This document shows, piece after piece, positions 19,919-28,414 of a stretch of DNA of 64,000 nucleotides. The notes under the pieces are model-generated. The model had not been told where the DNA came from and did not search any database. It worked only from the letters and a program-made list of their open reading frames with translations. Source of the stretch: Pikeienuella piscinae (GTDB lineage: Bacteria > Pseudomonadota > Alphaproteobacteria > Rhodobacterales > Rhodobacteraceae). The translations under genes were made by a program, and so were the position numbers. Location of the stretch: contig NZ_CP049056.1 in assembly GCF_011044155.1 (NCBI RefSeq), positions 434,001 to 498,000 on the forward strand. The letters run 5' to 3'. Positions within the stretch are counted from its first letter, which is position 1, and every line of letters begins with the position of its first letter.

Positions 19919-21700
19919 ATGGACCGAAGCGCCAAGCGCGGAACGGCGAGACGGCGCGCGCGTCGGTCCGCACTCGGCTTCGGCGCGATTCATTTCGCGA
20001 TTCGGGACTGGCTCGGCCTCGTCACTGAAGATCAGCGTCGAAGCCGGCAGAACGCGCGGGCCCGGCTCCGGCGAATCCGCAACCGGATGCGCAGGGGTGG
20101 AATTTCCCCCACGAATTCGCTTGCCCGGCGCATCGTCGCCTTCAATCTGATCGGTCTCGGGCTTCTGGTCGCGGGCGTCCTCTATCTGAACCAGTTCCGC
20201 TCCGGTTTGATCGACCAGCGCACGCAGAGCCTGGAGACGCAGGGCCGGATCATCGCCGTCGCTGTCGCCGAGGCGGCGGGGATCGGCCCTTCGGGAACGC
20301 GTTTCGACCCGGTGCGCGCCAACCTGGTTCTGAAGCGGCTGGTGGAGCCGACCGGGGTCAGGGCGCAGATCTATGACCGCGGGGGGCGCCTCACCGGCGA
20401 TACGCGAAGCCTTCTGCGCGGAGCCGGCGAGATCGAAACGCAGCCGCTGCCGCCGCCGGGGGAGCGGCGAGACGAAAGCCCGCTTTCGGTCGTCGAGCGC
20501 TGGTATCAGCAAGTACTCCGGTTTTTCACCGGCTCTCCCCCGGTCTATCGCGAGACCCCGCTTTCGGGCCTCGCGCAAGAGCCGGAGGTATTCACTGCGC
20601 TCAGGGGCGGCGTCGCGCGCTGGGAGCGGATCAACTCGGAGGGTGAGCTGATCGTCTCCGTCACCGTGCCGATACAGCGTTTCAAGGCGGTGCTCGGCGT
20701 TCTGATGCTGTCGACTGAGGGCGGCGACATCGACGATATCGTGCGGGCCGAACGCATGGCCATTCTCCAGGTCTTTCTCTTCGCGTTGGCGATCTCTCTG
20801 GCGCTTTCGGTGCTGCTGGCGAACACCATCGCCAAGCCGATCCGCCGGCTTGCGGAGGCGGCGGAGGCCGGCGGCGCGCAGGAGGCGCGGCCAATCAACC
20901 CGCAACGCATCCGCTTTCCCGACCTGACCGCGCGGACGGATGAGATCGGCTATCTTTCATCCGCGCTTCGACGGATGACCGAGGCGCTCTATGACAGGAT
21001 CGACGCGATCGAGAGCTTCGCCGCCGACGTTGCGCACGAGATCAAGAATCCGCTGACTTCGCTTCGCTCGGCGGTGGAGACGCTGCGGATCGCAAAGACG
21101 CCGGAGATGCAGGCGCGGCTTCTCGCGGTGATCCAGAACGATGTCGGCCGGCTCGATCGGCTGGTGACCGACATCTCCAACGCCTCCCGGCTCGATGCGG
21201 AACTGACTCGCGAGGAAATGGAGAGCTTCGACATCGTCGAGTTGATCCGCGCCATCGCCGAGATGAACGCGGCCGCGGCGGCGGAGCGCGATGCGCGCGT
21301 CGAGGTCGCCGAAGGCGGCGCGGAGTCGCTGCCGGTGAAGGGTTTGCAGGGGCGCATCGGGCAGGTCCTCCAGAACCTTGTCGGCAACGCGCTCTCGTTC
21401 ACGCCGGCGCGCGGCGTCGTTCGCATCTCCGCCGAGCCGCGCGCCGCCGGGGTGCGGGTCGTGGTCGAGGACGAGGGACCGGGCGTGCCCGACGCCAATG
21501 TCGCGACGATTTTCGAGCGCTTCTATTCGGAGCGGCCCGATCACGAGGCGTTTGGCGACCATTCGGGCCTTGGCCTCTCGATATCGCGACAGATCGTCGA
21601 GGCGCATGGCGGTTCGATCTGGGCTGAAAACATCCGCCCTTACGATCAGCCGAAAGCGCCGCCGACCGGCGCGCGCTTCATCTTCGAGCTGCCGCTGTGA
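19919..21700 (+). CDS. chvG: Sensor histidine kinase ChvG
   Basis: This inner-membrane kinase has a basic N-terminus of about 75 residues, a first membrane helix (IVAFNLIGLGLLVAGVLYL), a periplasmic sensor of about 200 residues and a second helix (AILQVFLFALAISLALSVLLA). A HAMP segment, the H-box FAADVAHEIKNPLTSL, and N and G boxes (NLVGNALSFTP, HSGLGLSI) follow. The ATG at 19919 lies 11 bases after the chvI stop, with AGGAGG upstream. An earlier in-frame ATG at 19877 overlaps chvI. Its last codon overlaps hprK by 4 bases. Confidence 0.93.
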   Translation: MDRSAKRGTARRRARRSALGFGAIHFAIRDWLGLVTEDQRRSRQNARARLRRIRNRMRRGGISPTNSLARRIVAFNLIGLGLLVAGVLYLNQFRSGLIDQRTQSLETQGRIIAVAVAEAAGIGPSGTRFDPVRANLVLKRLVEPTGVRAQIYDRGGRLTGDTRSLLRGAGEIETQPLPPPGERRDESPLSVVERWYQQVLRFFTGSPPVYRETPLSGLAQEPEVFTALRGGVARWERINSEGELIVSVTVPIQRFKAVLGVLMLSTEGGDIDDIVRAERMAILQVFLFALAISLALSVLLANTIAKPIRRLAEAAEAGGAQEARPINPQRIRFPDLTARTDEIGYLSSALRRMTEALYDRIDAIESFAADVAHEIKNPLTSLRSAVETLRIAKTPEMQARLLAVIQNDVGRLDRLVTDISNASRLDAELTREEMESFDIVELIRAIAEMNAAAAAERDARVEVAEGGAESLPVKGLQGRIGQVLQNLVGNALSFTPARGVVRISAEPRAAGVRVVVEDEGPGVPDANVATIFERFYSERPDHEAFGDHSGLGLSISRQIVEAHGGSIWAENIRPYDQPKAPPTGARFIFELPL

Positions 21701-22194
21701 GCGAGACCGTCCATGCCAGCGCGGTGGTCGCCAATGGCGAGGCGCTATTGATTCGCGGGGATTCGGGCGCGGGAAAATCGGCGCTTGCGCTTGATCTGAT
21801 CGCCCTCGGAGCGGGGCTGATTGCGGACGATCTTGTCGCGCTCTCACGGGTCGACGGGGTTCTGGTCGCGGCGCATCCGACGCCCGGCGCGACCGAGGCG
21901 CTGATCGAGGCGCGCGGGATCGGACTTCTCCGCCTTCCCGCCGCGGCCGCCGCGCCGGTCGGGCTTGTGATCGACCTGGCGCGGGTGGAGACTGAACGTC
22001 TGCCGCCCATTCGCCACTGGCGAGGCCTGCCTCTCCTTCATCGCCCTTCTCCGCTCCACCCCGCGGCGCTCCTGGTGACGCTCCGGGCTGGCGGGCCGGA
22101 GGATCCGGAGGCGGCCGTTCCGTCGCACTTGCGCCCGGCGCCGCCGCGGCCCAAGCTGTTAACGAATGTAGGGGAGTCGGCCGAGAACGGATGA
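21697..22194 (+). CDS. hprK: HPr kinase/phosphorylase, short alphaproteobacterial form
   Basis: The Walker A motif GDSGAGKS is at residues 21-28, followed by LIADDLVALSR. The 165-residue protein has only the C-terminal catalytic domain of Firmicute HprK, as is normal for alphaproteobacteria. It phosphorylates and dephosphorylates HPr on Ser46, and that serine is conserved in the HPr gene 420 bases downstream. It starts with GTG in a 4-base overlap with chvG. The rapZ gene usually found after hprK in related genomes is missing here. Confidence 0.92.
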   Translation: MSETVHASAVVANGEALLIRGDSGAGKSALALDLIALGAGLIADDLVALSRVDGVLVAAHPTPGATEALIEARGIGLLRLPAAAAAPVGLVIDLARVETERLPPIRHWRGLPLLHRPSPLHPAALLVTLRAGGPEDPEAAVPSHLRPAPPRPKLLTNVGESAENG

Positions 22195-22198
22195 ACAC

Positions 22199-22603
22199 AT
22201 GATCGGAATGGTGATCGTGGCCCATGGCGGCCTCGCAAGGGAGCTTCTGGCGGCGACCGAGCATGTCGTCGGACCGCTGGATGACGCCGTCGCCGTCTCC
22301 ACCGGACCGGAGGACGATCTTGCCGCAAAGCAGGCGGAGATCGACGCGGCCGTCGCCGGCGTCAACCGAGGCGACGGGGTCGTCGTGGTGACCGACATGT
22401 TCGGCGGCACGCCCTGCAACCTGGCCATCGGCTGCATGGGCGCCGCCGGGGTTGAAGTGATCTACGGCGCGAACCTTCCGATGCTAGTCAAGATCGCCAA
22501 GGTCCGCGCGCGCCCGCTCGACGAGGCGGTCGACGCCGCGATCGAGGCTGGGCGAAAGTATATCGACGCCGCCGGCCGGATGCTTCAGGCCAAAGCGGTC
22601 TGA
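22199..22603 (+). CDS. PTS EIIA component, mannose family (regulatory)
   Basis: This 134-residue EIIA-Man fold begins MIGMVIVAHGGLA, with phosphoacceptor His9, and contains the conserved DMFGGTPCNLA loop. No EIIB or EIIC permease gene is nearby, so it belongs to a regulatory phosphorelay and not to sugar transport. It lies 4 bases after hprK and 8 bases before the HPr gene. The phosphoryl donor enzyme I (PtsP) must be encoded elsewhere. Confidence 0.93.
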   Translation: MIGMVIVAHGGLARELLAATEHVVGPLDDAVAVSTGPEDDLAAKQAEIDAAVAGVNRGDGVVVVTDMFGGTPCNLAIGCMGAAGVEVIYGANLPMLVKIAKVRARPLDEAVDAAIEAGRKYIDAAGRMLQAKAV

Positions 22604-22611
22604 GTCTGGGC

Positions 22612-22881
22612 GTGACGACGCGCAGACTTCTGATCCGCAATGAGAAAGGGCTTCATGCTCGCGCCTCCGCGCGCTTTGTCGAGACCGTGGAGCGTTTCAA
22701 CGCCGCGGCGCGGGTCGAGCGGGACGGGCTCGTGGTGTCGGGCGATTCGATCATGGGGCTGATGATGCTGGCCGCAGCGCAGGGTTCCGTCATCGAGCTC
22801 ACCACCAGCGGAGAGGAGGCCGAGGCGCTGATGGAGGCGCTCGACGCTCTCGTCGCGGATCGTTTCGGCGAGCCGCGATGA
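22612..22881 (+). CDS. Phosphocarrier protein HPr
   Basis: This 89-residue HPr has the active-site His15 in KGLHARAS and the regulatory Ser46 in SIMGLMML. It therefore should accept phosphate from enzyme I on His15 and from HprK on Ser46. It starts with GTG and closes the chvI-chvG-hprK-EIIA run, linking the two-component system to nutrient-state phosphorylation. EIIA-Ntr (ptsN), a likely partner, is at 40591. Confidence 0.95.
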   Translation: MTTRRLLIRNEKGLHARASARFVETVERFNAAARVERDGLVVSGDSIMGLMMLAAAQGSVIELTTSGEEAEALMEALDALVADRFGEPR

Positions 22882-22976
22882 CGCTCGCCCAACATCGGGG
22901 CCGCGCCAGCGGATCCGCATCATGCTCCGCGTGAACGGCAGACGCAGATGACGAGACGCATACAAACGGGAAGAGA

Positions 22977-23912
22977 ATGATGAAGATTCTGATGCTCGGG
23001 GCTGGCGGGGTTGGTGGCTATTTCGGCGGAAGGTTGGTCCAGGCCGGGGCAGACGTCACGTTTCTCGTCCGCGAAGGACGGGCGGCGCAACTCCGGGGTG
23101 GTTTGCGAATCGAGAGCCCCAATGGCGATGCGACCATTCCGGTGAAGGTCATCACGGCCGACGCGCCGAAAGCGGAGTTCGACGTCATTATCCTCTCGTG
23201 CAAGGCTTATGGTCTCACCGGTGCGCTTGAAGCGATCGCGCCGTTTGTTCGGGAAGGCGTCGCCATTCTGCCGTTGCTCAATGGCTTCGGCCATCTGAAG
23301 CAGATCGAGGCCAGATTTCCGGACGCCATCGTCTGGGGGGGTATCGCTGGCGTTGCTGCGTCGCTTACGGAGGACGGCGTGGTTCGCCAGATGCTCGCCT
23401 TTCAGACCATCGGAGCGGGCGTGCGCGCGGGACGGTCCGATGGACAGGCGACTCTCGAAAGTTTGGTGGCGGCGTTGAAGCGGGCGGGGATCGACGCCGC
23501 CGTCAGCGACAACGTCGAACGCGCGATGTGGGAGAAATGGTGTTTCCTCGCCACGCTGGCGGCTTCGACCTGCCTGATGCGGGCGCCGATCGGTGAGATC
23601 CTGGCTACGGATCACGGCGAAACGCTGATCACGGGGCTGTTTGAAGAATGCAACAGGACCGCATCGGCGGAGGGCTGGACGCCGGCGCCGAAGCCCACGC
23701 AGGATTATCGCGACAAGCTGCTTGAGCGCGGCTCAAATTTCACCGCGTCCATGATGCGGGACATGGAATCCGGCCACGCGACGGAAGCGGATCATATCAT
23801 CGGCGACATGATTGCGCGCGCCCGACGACACGGTCTGGAGACGCCCCTGCTGCAGGTCGCCTACAGCCGGCTCCAGATCCACGAAACTCGACGGCGCGCC
23901 TCGGGCGACTGA
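22977..23912 (+). CDS. 2-dehydropantoate 2-reductase family protein (PanE/ApbA)
   Basis: The N-terminal NAD(P) motif is MLGAGGVGGYFGGRLVQAG. The central LSCKAYGLTGALEAI and the C-terminal helical ketopantoate-reductase domain with the EKWCFLATLAA region support the family. It is 311 residues, the usual length. PanE reduces ketopantoate to pantoate in coenzyme A synthesis, but many genomes have several paralogs of unknown substrate, and no pantothenate genes are adjacent. GGGAAGAGA precedes the start; an ATG one codon later is equally possible. Confidence 0.82.
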   Translation: MMKILMLGAGGVGGYFGGRLVQAGADVTFLVREGRAAQLRGGLRIESPNGDATIPVKVITADAPKAEFDVIILSCKAYGLTGALEAIAPFVREGVAILPLLNGFGHLKQIEARFPDAIVWGGIAGVAASLTEDGVVRQMLAFQTIGAGVRAGRSDGQATLESLVAALKRAGIDAAVSDNVERAMWEKWCFLATLAASTCLMRAPIGEILATDHGETLITGLFEECNRTASAEGWTPAPKPTQDYRDKLLERGSNFTASMMRDMESGHATEADHIIGDMIARARRHGLETPLLQVAYSRLQIHETRRRASGD

Positions 23913-24166
23913 TCGCAAGACCTGATTGCGCGGCGCCGCCGCCTGAACGGATCGGCGCGTGTTTCAGCGCGGCTTGCAGTTGATTTCAGGCGCGAAATTG
24001 ATTGCGGGGGCGTTCACTGCGCCGCGCCGCATGACATGACGTCATCCAACATGCGCGCGATATGCCGAACCCAAAAAATCCGAGACGGGGGCTGGCGGTG
24101 GACGCTCATACGGGTATCGTCTGCGCCGAGTTTCTTTACGTCATCCGATCCGAAATGGAGCCCGCA

Positions 24167-26470
24167 ATGAGCAAGTTCGGCATCAGCCAGCCCGTCCGCC
24201 GCAAGGAGGACACCCGATTTCTAACTGGCGCGGGGCGCTATCTCGACGACATCAAAGCGACGGACGCGGCGACCGCGGTCTTTCTGCGAAGCCCGGTGGC
24301 CCACGCGGAGATCGTCTCGATCGACACGGAGGCGGCGAAGGCTGCGCCTGGCGTGATCGGAGTCTGGACCGGCGCCGATCTTGACGAGAAGATCAGGAAC
24401 TCGCTGAATTTCGCCGTGGTGCAGAACCGCGACGGCTCCAATGGCGCGGCCGGGCGGCGGCCCTGCCTCGCCTCCGGCCGCGTGCGCCATGTCGGCGAGG
24501 CGGTGGCGATGGTGGCGGCTGAAACAGAGGCGGAGGCGCGCGACGCGCTGGAGCTGATCGACGTCGAGTATAATGAGTTGCCGGTCGTCGTGGACACCGA
24601 TCGGGCGCTGGCGGAGGGGGCCGAAACCCTGCACCCGGAGGCGCCGGGCAACATCGCTTTCGACTGGGCCAAGGGCGACGACGACGCGGTGCAAGCGGCC
24701 TTCGCCGAGGCGGCGCACAAGGTCTCGATCGACATTGTCGACAACAAGGTGATCGCGCATTCGATGGAGACACGGGGCTGCATGGCCTCATGGGACGGAA
24801 CGGATCTGCGCGTCAGCTATGGCGGGCAGGGGCCCTGGGGCGTACGCGACGAGTTGGCGGAGATTTTCAGCCTCGACAAGGCGAATGTGCATGTCAGCCA
24901 CCCCGATATCGGCGGCGGTTTCGGCACCAAGACCTTCATCTATCCAGAATATCCGGCTGTCGCGCTGGCCGCGAAGGAAACCGGCCGCACTGTCCGCTGG
25001 ATCGCGGAGCGTTCCGAGGGCGCGCTGACGGATGTGATGGGGCGCGACCATTACACAACCTGCGAGGCGGCGTTCGACAAGGATCTGAAGCTGACGGCGA
25101 TGCGCTTCGACGCCGTCGCCGGGATGGGGGCCTATTGCTCCACCTTCGCGCAGTTCATCCCCTCGGAGCTGGCGCTGAAGGTGCTGACCGGGGCCTATGA
25201 CGTCCAGACGGTGTATTTCGCCTGCAGGGGTGTCTTCTCGAACACCACTCCGGTTGACGCCTATCGCGGCGCCGGTCGGCCGGAGCAGATCTACGCGCTG
25301 GAGCGATTGATGGACCACGCGGCGCGCGAGATCGGAGTCGATCCGGCGGAGCTGCGCCGGAAGAACTTCGTTCGCGAGTTTCCCTACACCTCCGCGTCCG
25401 GCGAACTCTACGATGTCGGCGATTTCGATCGGGTGATGGACCGCGCGCTGAAGGAGGCGGACTATGAGGGCTTCGCGGCGCGCCGGAAGGCGGCGGAGGC
25501 GAACGGGAAAGCGCTCGGCATCGGGCTTTGCTATTATGTCGAGAGCATCCTTGGCGACCAGAATGAAAGTGCGCACATCGAGTTCGCCGAGGATGGCGGC
25601 GTAAATCTCTATGTCGGCACCAAGTCCACCGGGCAGGGGCACGAGACGGTGTTCGCGCAGTTCCTCCATAGCCGCTCCGGCATCCCCTTTGAGAAGATCA
25701 GGATCATCGAGGGCGACACCGATCGCATCGCCAAGGGCGGCGGAACCGGGGGGTCCCGCTCTGTCACCATGCAGGGAAGCGCGATCAACGCCGTCGCCGA
25801 CACGATGATTGAGGCGTTCCGCCCGCTGGCCGAAGATGAACTGGAGGCCGCGGCGGCCGACATCGTCTTCGAGGATGGCGTGTTCCGCGTCTCGGGCACG
25901 GACAAGACGGTGGAGGTGATGGCGCTGGCCGATAAGGCGAGGAAGGAAGGCAAGGCGGAACTGCTGAATCATCAGGGTGAAAACACTGTTCCCGGCCGTT
26001 CCTTCCCGAATGGCTGCCACATTGCAGAGGTCGAGGTCGACCCCGAGGTCGGTTCGATGAGGGTCGTGCGCTACACAGTCACGGACGATTTCGGTATCCT
26101 GATGAACCCGATGCTGGCCGAGGGGCAGGTTCACGGCGGCGTCGCGCAGGGCATCGGCCAGGCGATCATGGAGCGCGTCGCCTATGACGAGGACGGCCAG
26201 CCCCTGATGGTCAGCTTCATGGATTACGCCATGCCGCGGGCGAACGACCTCTCTGCGATCACCTTCACGCATGAGGGCACGCCCTCCACCGCCAACGCCA
26301 TCGGCATGAAAGGCTGCGGTGAGGCCGGGACGGTAGGCGCGTTGGCTGCGGTGACGAACGCCGGGCTGGACGCGCTGGCGACGCTCGGCGTCAACCATGT
26401 CGACATGCCGATGACCCCGGTCCGGGTCTGGGAATGGATCGAGGCGGCGAAGGCGAAGAAGGCGGCCTGA
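24167..26470 (+). CDS. Xanthine dehydrogenase-family molybdopterin-binding large subunit (CoxL-like, form II)
   Basis: This 767-residue molybdenum hydroxylase large subunit has the N-terminal a/b-hammerhead domain (RKEDTRFLTGAGRYLDD), the molybdopterin-contact GGGFGTKTF, and the catalytic Glu in GCGEAGTVG at about residue 719. The active-site loop reads AYRGAGR (about residue 364), the form II CoxL-like type, not the AYxCSFR of true CO dehydrogenase. The iron-sulfur and FAD subunits are not adjacent. The start at ATG 24167 has GGAG 7 bases upstream; an ATG at 24155 is the alternative. The substrate is probably an aldehyde or N-heterocycle and is not determined. Confidence 0.88.
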   Translation: MSKFGISQPVRRKEDTRFLTGAGRYLDDIKATDAATAVFLRSPVAHAEIVSIDTEAAKAAPGVIGVWTGADLDEKIRNSLNFAVVQNRDGSNGAAGRRPCLASGRVRHVGEAVAMVAAETEAEARDALELIDVEYNELPVVVDTDRALAEGAETLHPEAPGNIAFDWAKGDDDAVQAAFAEAAHKVSIDIVDNKVIAHSMETRGCMASWDGTDLRVSYGGQGPWGVRDELAEIFSLDKANVHVSHPDIGGGFGTKTFIYPEYPAVALAAKETGRTVRWIAERSEGALTDVMGRDHYTTCEAAFDKDLKLTAMRFDAVAGMGAYCSTFAQFIPSELALKVLTGAYDVQTVYFACRGVFSNTTPVDAYRGAGRPEQIYALERLMDHAAREIGVDPAELRRKNFVREFPYTSASGELYDVGDFDRVMDRALKEADYEGFAARRKAAEANGKALGIGLCYYVESILGDQNESAHIEFAEDGGVNLYVGTKSTGQGHETVFAQFLHSRSGIPFEKIRIIEGDTDRIAKGGGTGGSRSVTMQGSAINAVADTMIEAFRPLAEDELEAAAADIVFEDGVFRVSGTDKTVEVMALADKARKEGKAELLNHQGENTVPGRSFPNGCHIAEVEVDPEVGSMRVVRYTVTDDFGILMNPMLAEGQVHGGVAQGIGQAIMERVAYDEDGQPLMVSFMDYAMPRANDLSAITFTHEGTPSTANAIGMKGCGEAGTVGALAAVTNAGLDALATLGVNHVDMPMTPVRVWEWIEAAKAKKAA

Positions 26471-26483
26471 GCGGGCGCGGGCG

Positions 26484-26852
26484 ATGGCGGCCCCGACGCT
26501 TGCGACGCTTCTCGACCTAGAAAGGAAGGTCTGGGAGGCGCTGAGGGCAGGCGACGCGGCGGCGGACGCCCGGCTTCTCGCGGCGGATTTCATTGGCGTC
26601 TATCCGAGCGGCGTCGAAGGGCGCGAGGGCCACGCGGCGCAGCTTGCGGCGGGGCCGACCGTCGCCGCTTTCGAAATCCGCGAGCCGAAGATGATCCCGC
26701 TCGGCGATGACGCCGCCCTTCTGATCTATCTCGCGGGATTTCACCGACCGGACGAGCCGGAGACGGAGCGGGGAATGTATGTAAGCTCGCTCTGGCGCCG
26801 GCGCGGCGCGGGGTGGGCGAACATTTTCAGCCAGGACACGCCGCTGGACTGA
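26484..26852 (+). CDS. Small NTF2-like (DUF4440/SnoaL-type) protein
   Basis: This 122-residue protein is predicted to be a cone-fold NTF2-like domain. It has an N-terminal helix pair (LLDLERKVWEALRAGD), the LLAADFIGVYPSGVEG strand turn, and a C-terminal SLWRRRGAGWANIFSQDTPL ending typical of DUF4440 proteins. Such proteins bind small ligands, and a few are isomerases or cyclases. It starts 13 bases after the CoxL-like gene and probably shares its transcript. No catalytic assignment is possible. Confidence 0.7.
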   Translation: MAAPTLATLLDLERKVWEALRAGDAAADARLLAADFIGVYPSGVEGREGHAAQLAAGPTVAAFEIREPKMIPLGDDAALLIYLAGFHRPDEPETERGMYVSSLWRRRGAGWANIFSQDTPLD

Positions 26853-26942
26853 CGGCCGCAAAAGCGACGGAATGGCATGAGCGCCACTTTCCGCCCGGCG
26901 AGCCGGCGGATAGACAGGCGGAAACTCAGGAGGAGAGACCGG

Positions 26943-27665
26943 ATGAGACTAAAAGGCAAACGCGCGCTGGTGACGGCGGCGGGGCAGGGAATCGGGCGCG
27001 CCTGCGCCGAAGCTTTCGCGGCCGAAGGCGCGGAGGTGTTCGCGACCGATGTGAAGGCGGAGCTTCTGAGCGACTTCAAGGGCGGCGAGACCTTTGTGCT
27101 CGATGCGCTCGATCCGGATTCGATCAGGACGGGAGTCGCGAAGGCGCGACCGGACGTGATCCTGAACGCCGCCGGCTTCGTCCATGCCGGCACCATCCTC
27201 GACGCGACGGAGGAGGAATGGGAGTTCGGCTTTAACCTCAACGTCCGCTCGCAGTTCCGGGTGATGAAGGCGGCCCTGCCGGGGATGATCGAGCGCGGCG
27301 GCGGCTCCATCGTCAATATCGGCTCGGCCGCCGGCGTCCATGTCGCGGCGCCGAACCGCGCGATCTACGGGGCCACCAAGGCGGCGATCGAGGGGCTTTC
27401 GGCCGCTGTCGCGCGCGATCACATCACGCAGGGAATCCGCGTCAACATCATCTGCCCCGGCACGGTCGACACGCCCTCGCTGCATGATCGGCTGCGCGCG
27501 ACCGGTGACTACGAGCAGGCGATGAAGGATTTCGTCGCCCGCCAGCCGATGGGCCGGCTCGCCGGGCCGGAGGAGATCGCCCGGCTCGCCGTTTATCTCG
27601 CCTCTGACGAAAGCACCTTCGTCACCGGGCAATCGCATCTGATCGATGGAGGATGGTCGCTGTGA
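26943..27665 (+). CDS. Short-chain dehydrogenase/reductase, 2-keto-3-deoxy sugar acid dehydrogenase-like
   Basis: The cofactor motif TAAGQGIGRACAEA, the NAAG loop and the active site Ser in NIGSAAG with YGATK (YxxxK) make this a classical SDR of 240 residues. Asp in FATDVKAE at the end of beta-2 favours NAD. Overall it resembles the BDH2 / 2-keto-3-deoxy-L-fuconate dehydrogenase group; that detail is an inference. AGGAGGAGAG before the ATG at 26943 is a strong ribosome-binding site. It overlaps the next SDR gene by 4 bases, which indicates coupled translation. Confidence 0.85.
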   Translation: MRLKGKRALVTAAGQGIGRACAEAFAAEGAEVFATDVKAELLSDFKGGETFVLDALDPDSIRTGVAKARPDVILNAAGFVHAGTILDATEEEWEFGFNLNVRSQFRVMKAALPGMIERGGGSIVNIGSAAGVHVAAPNRAIYGATKAAIEGLSAAVARDHITQGIRVNIICPGTVDTPSLHDRLRATGDYEQAMKDFVARQPMGRLAGPEEIARLAVYLASDESTFVTGQSHLIDGGWSL

Positions 27666-28402
27666 ACGCATACGATCTCAAGGGCCGCAAGGCCATCATC
27701 ACCGGCGGCGCGCAGGGCATCGGCCGCGCCATCGCCGAACGCTTCATCGCTTCCGGCGCGACCGTCACGATCTGGGATGTGGATCGCGAAACGGCCGAGG
27801 CGATGTGCGCCGAGACCGGCGCGAACTTCGTCACGCCCGAACTGACGGACTGGGAGGCGGTGCAGTCCGCCGCCGCGCGTTCGAACGCCGAAATGGGTGG
27901 GATCGACATCCTCGTCTGCAACGCCGGCGTCGCGGGCATGAACACCACCGTCGCCGACTACCCGGTCGAGGAATGGCGACGGGTGCTGGATGTCAACCTC
28001 AATGGCGTCTTCTACTGCTGCAAGGCGGTGAGCCCGATCATGGCTAAGGCGGGTTATGGCCGCATCGTCAACGTCGCCTCGATCGCCGGCAAGGAGGGGA
28101 ATCCGAACGCTTCCGCCTACTCCGCCTCGAAAGCCGGCGTGATCGCGCTGACGAAATCGCTTGGCAAGGAACTTGCGGATCGTGATGTCGCGGTGAACTG
28201 CATCACCCCGGCGGCCGCGAAGACGGCGATCTTCGACCAGATGACAGAGGAGCATATCAATTACATGCTCTCGAAGATCCCGCGCGCGCGCTTCGTCAAG
28301 GTCGATGAGATCGCGGCGCTTGTCGCTTGGCTGGCCTCGGAGGAGAACAGCTTCACGACAGGCGGCGTCTTCGACATTTCCGGCGGCCGCGCGACCTACT
28401 GA
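27662..28402 (+). CDS. Short-chain dehydrogenase/reductase
   Basis: This second classical SDR has the TGGAQGIGRAIAER cofactor motif, the NAGVAG loop, active-site NVASIAG and YSASK, and a C-terminal GGVFDISGGRATY. D in WDVDRE suggests NAD. The GTG at 27662, with GGAGG 9 bases upstream, gives 246 residues; an ATG three codons earlier is possible. It resembles gluconate 5-dehydrogenase and 2-keto-3-deoxy-L-rhamnonate dehydrogenase types. With its neighbour it may act on a deoxy sugar acid, but this is not proven. Confidence 0.84.
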   Translation: MNAYDLKGRKAIITGGAQGIGRAIAERFIASGATVTIWDVDRETAEAMCAETGANFVTPELTDWEAVQSAAARSNAEMGGIDILVCNAGVAGMNTTVADYPVEEWRRVLDVNLNGVFYCCKAVSPIMAKAGYGRIVNVASIAGKEGNPNASAYSASKAGVIALTKSLGKELADRDVAVNCITPAAAKTAIFDQMTEEHINYMLSKIPRARFVKVDEIAALVAWLASEENSFTTGGVFDISGGRATY

Positions 28403-28414
28403 TCCGTCCGGCCG

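Noticed and set aside
24788-26593. 601-codon leftward frame
   Set aside because: It is antisense to the CoxL-like gene, which has clear motifs throughout; the leftward product has none.
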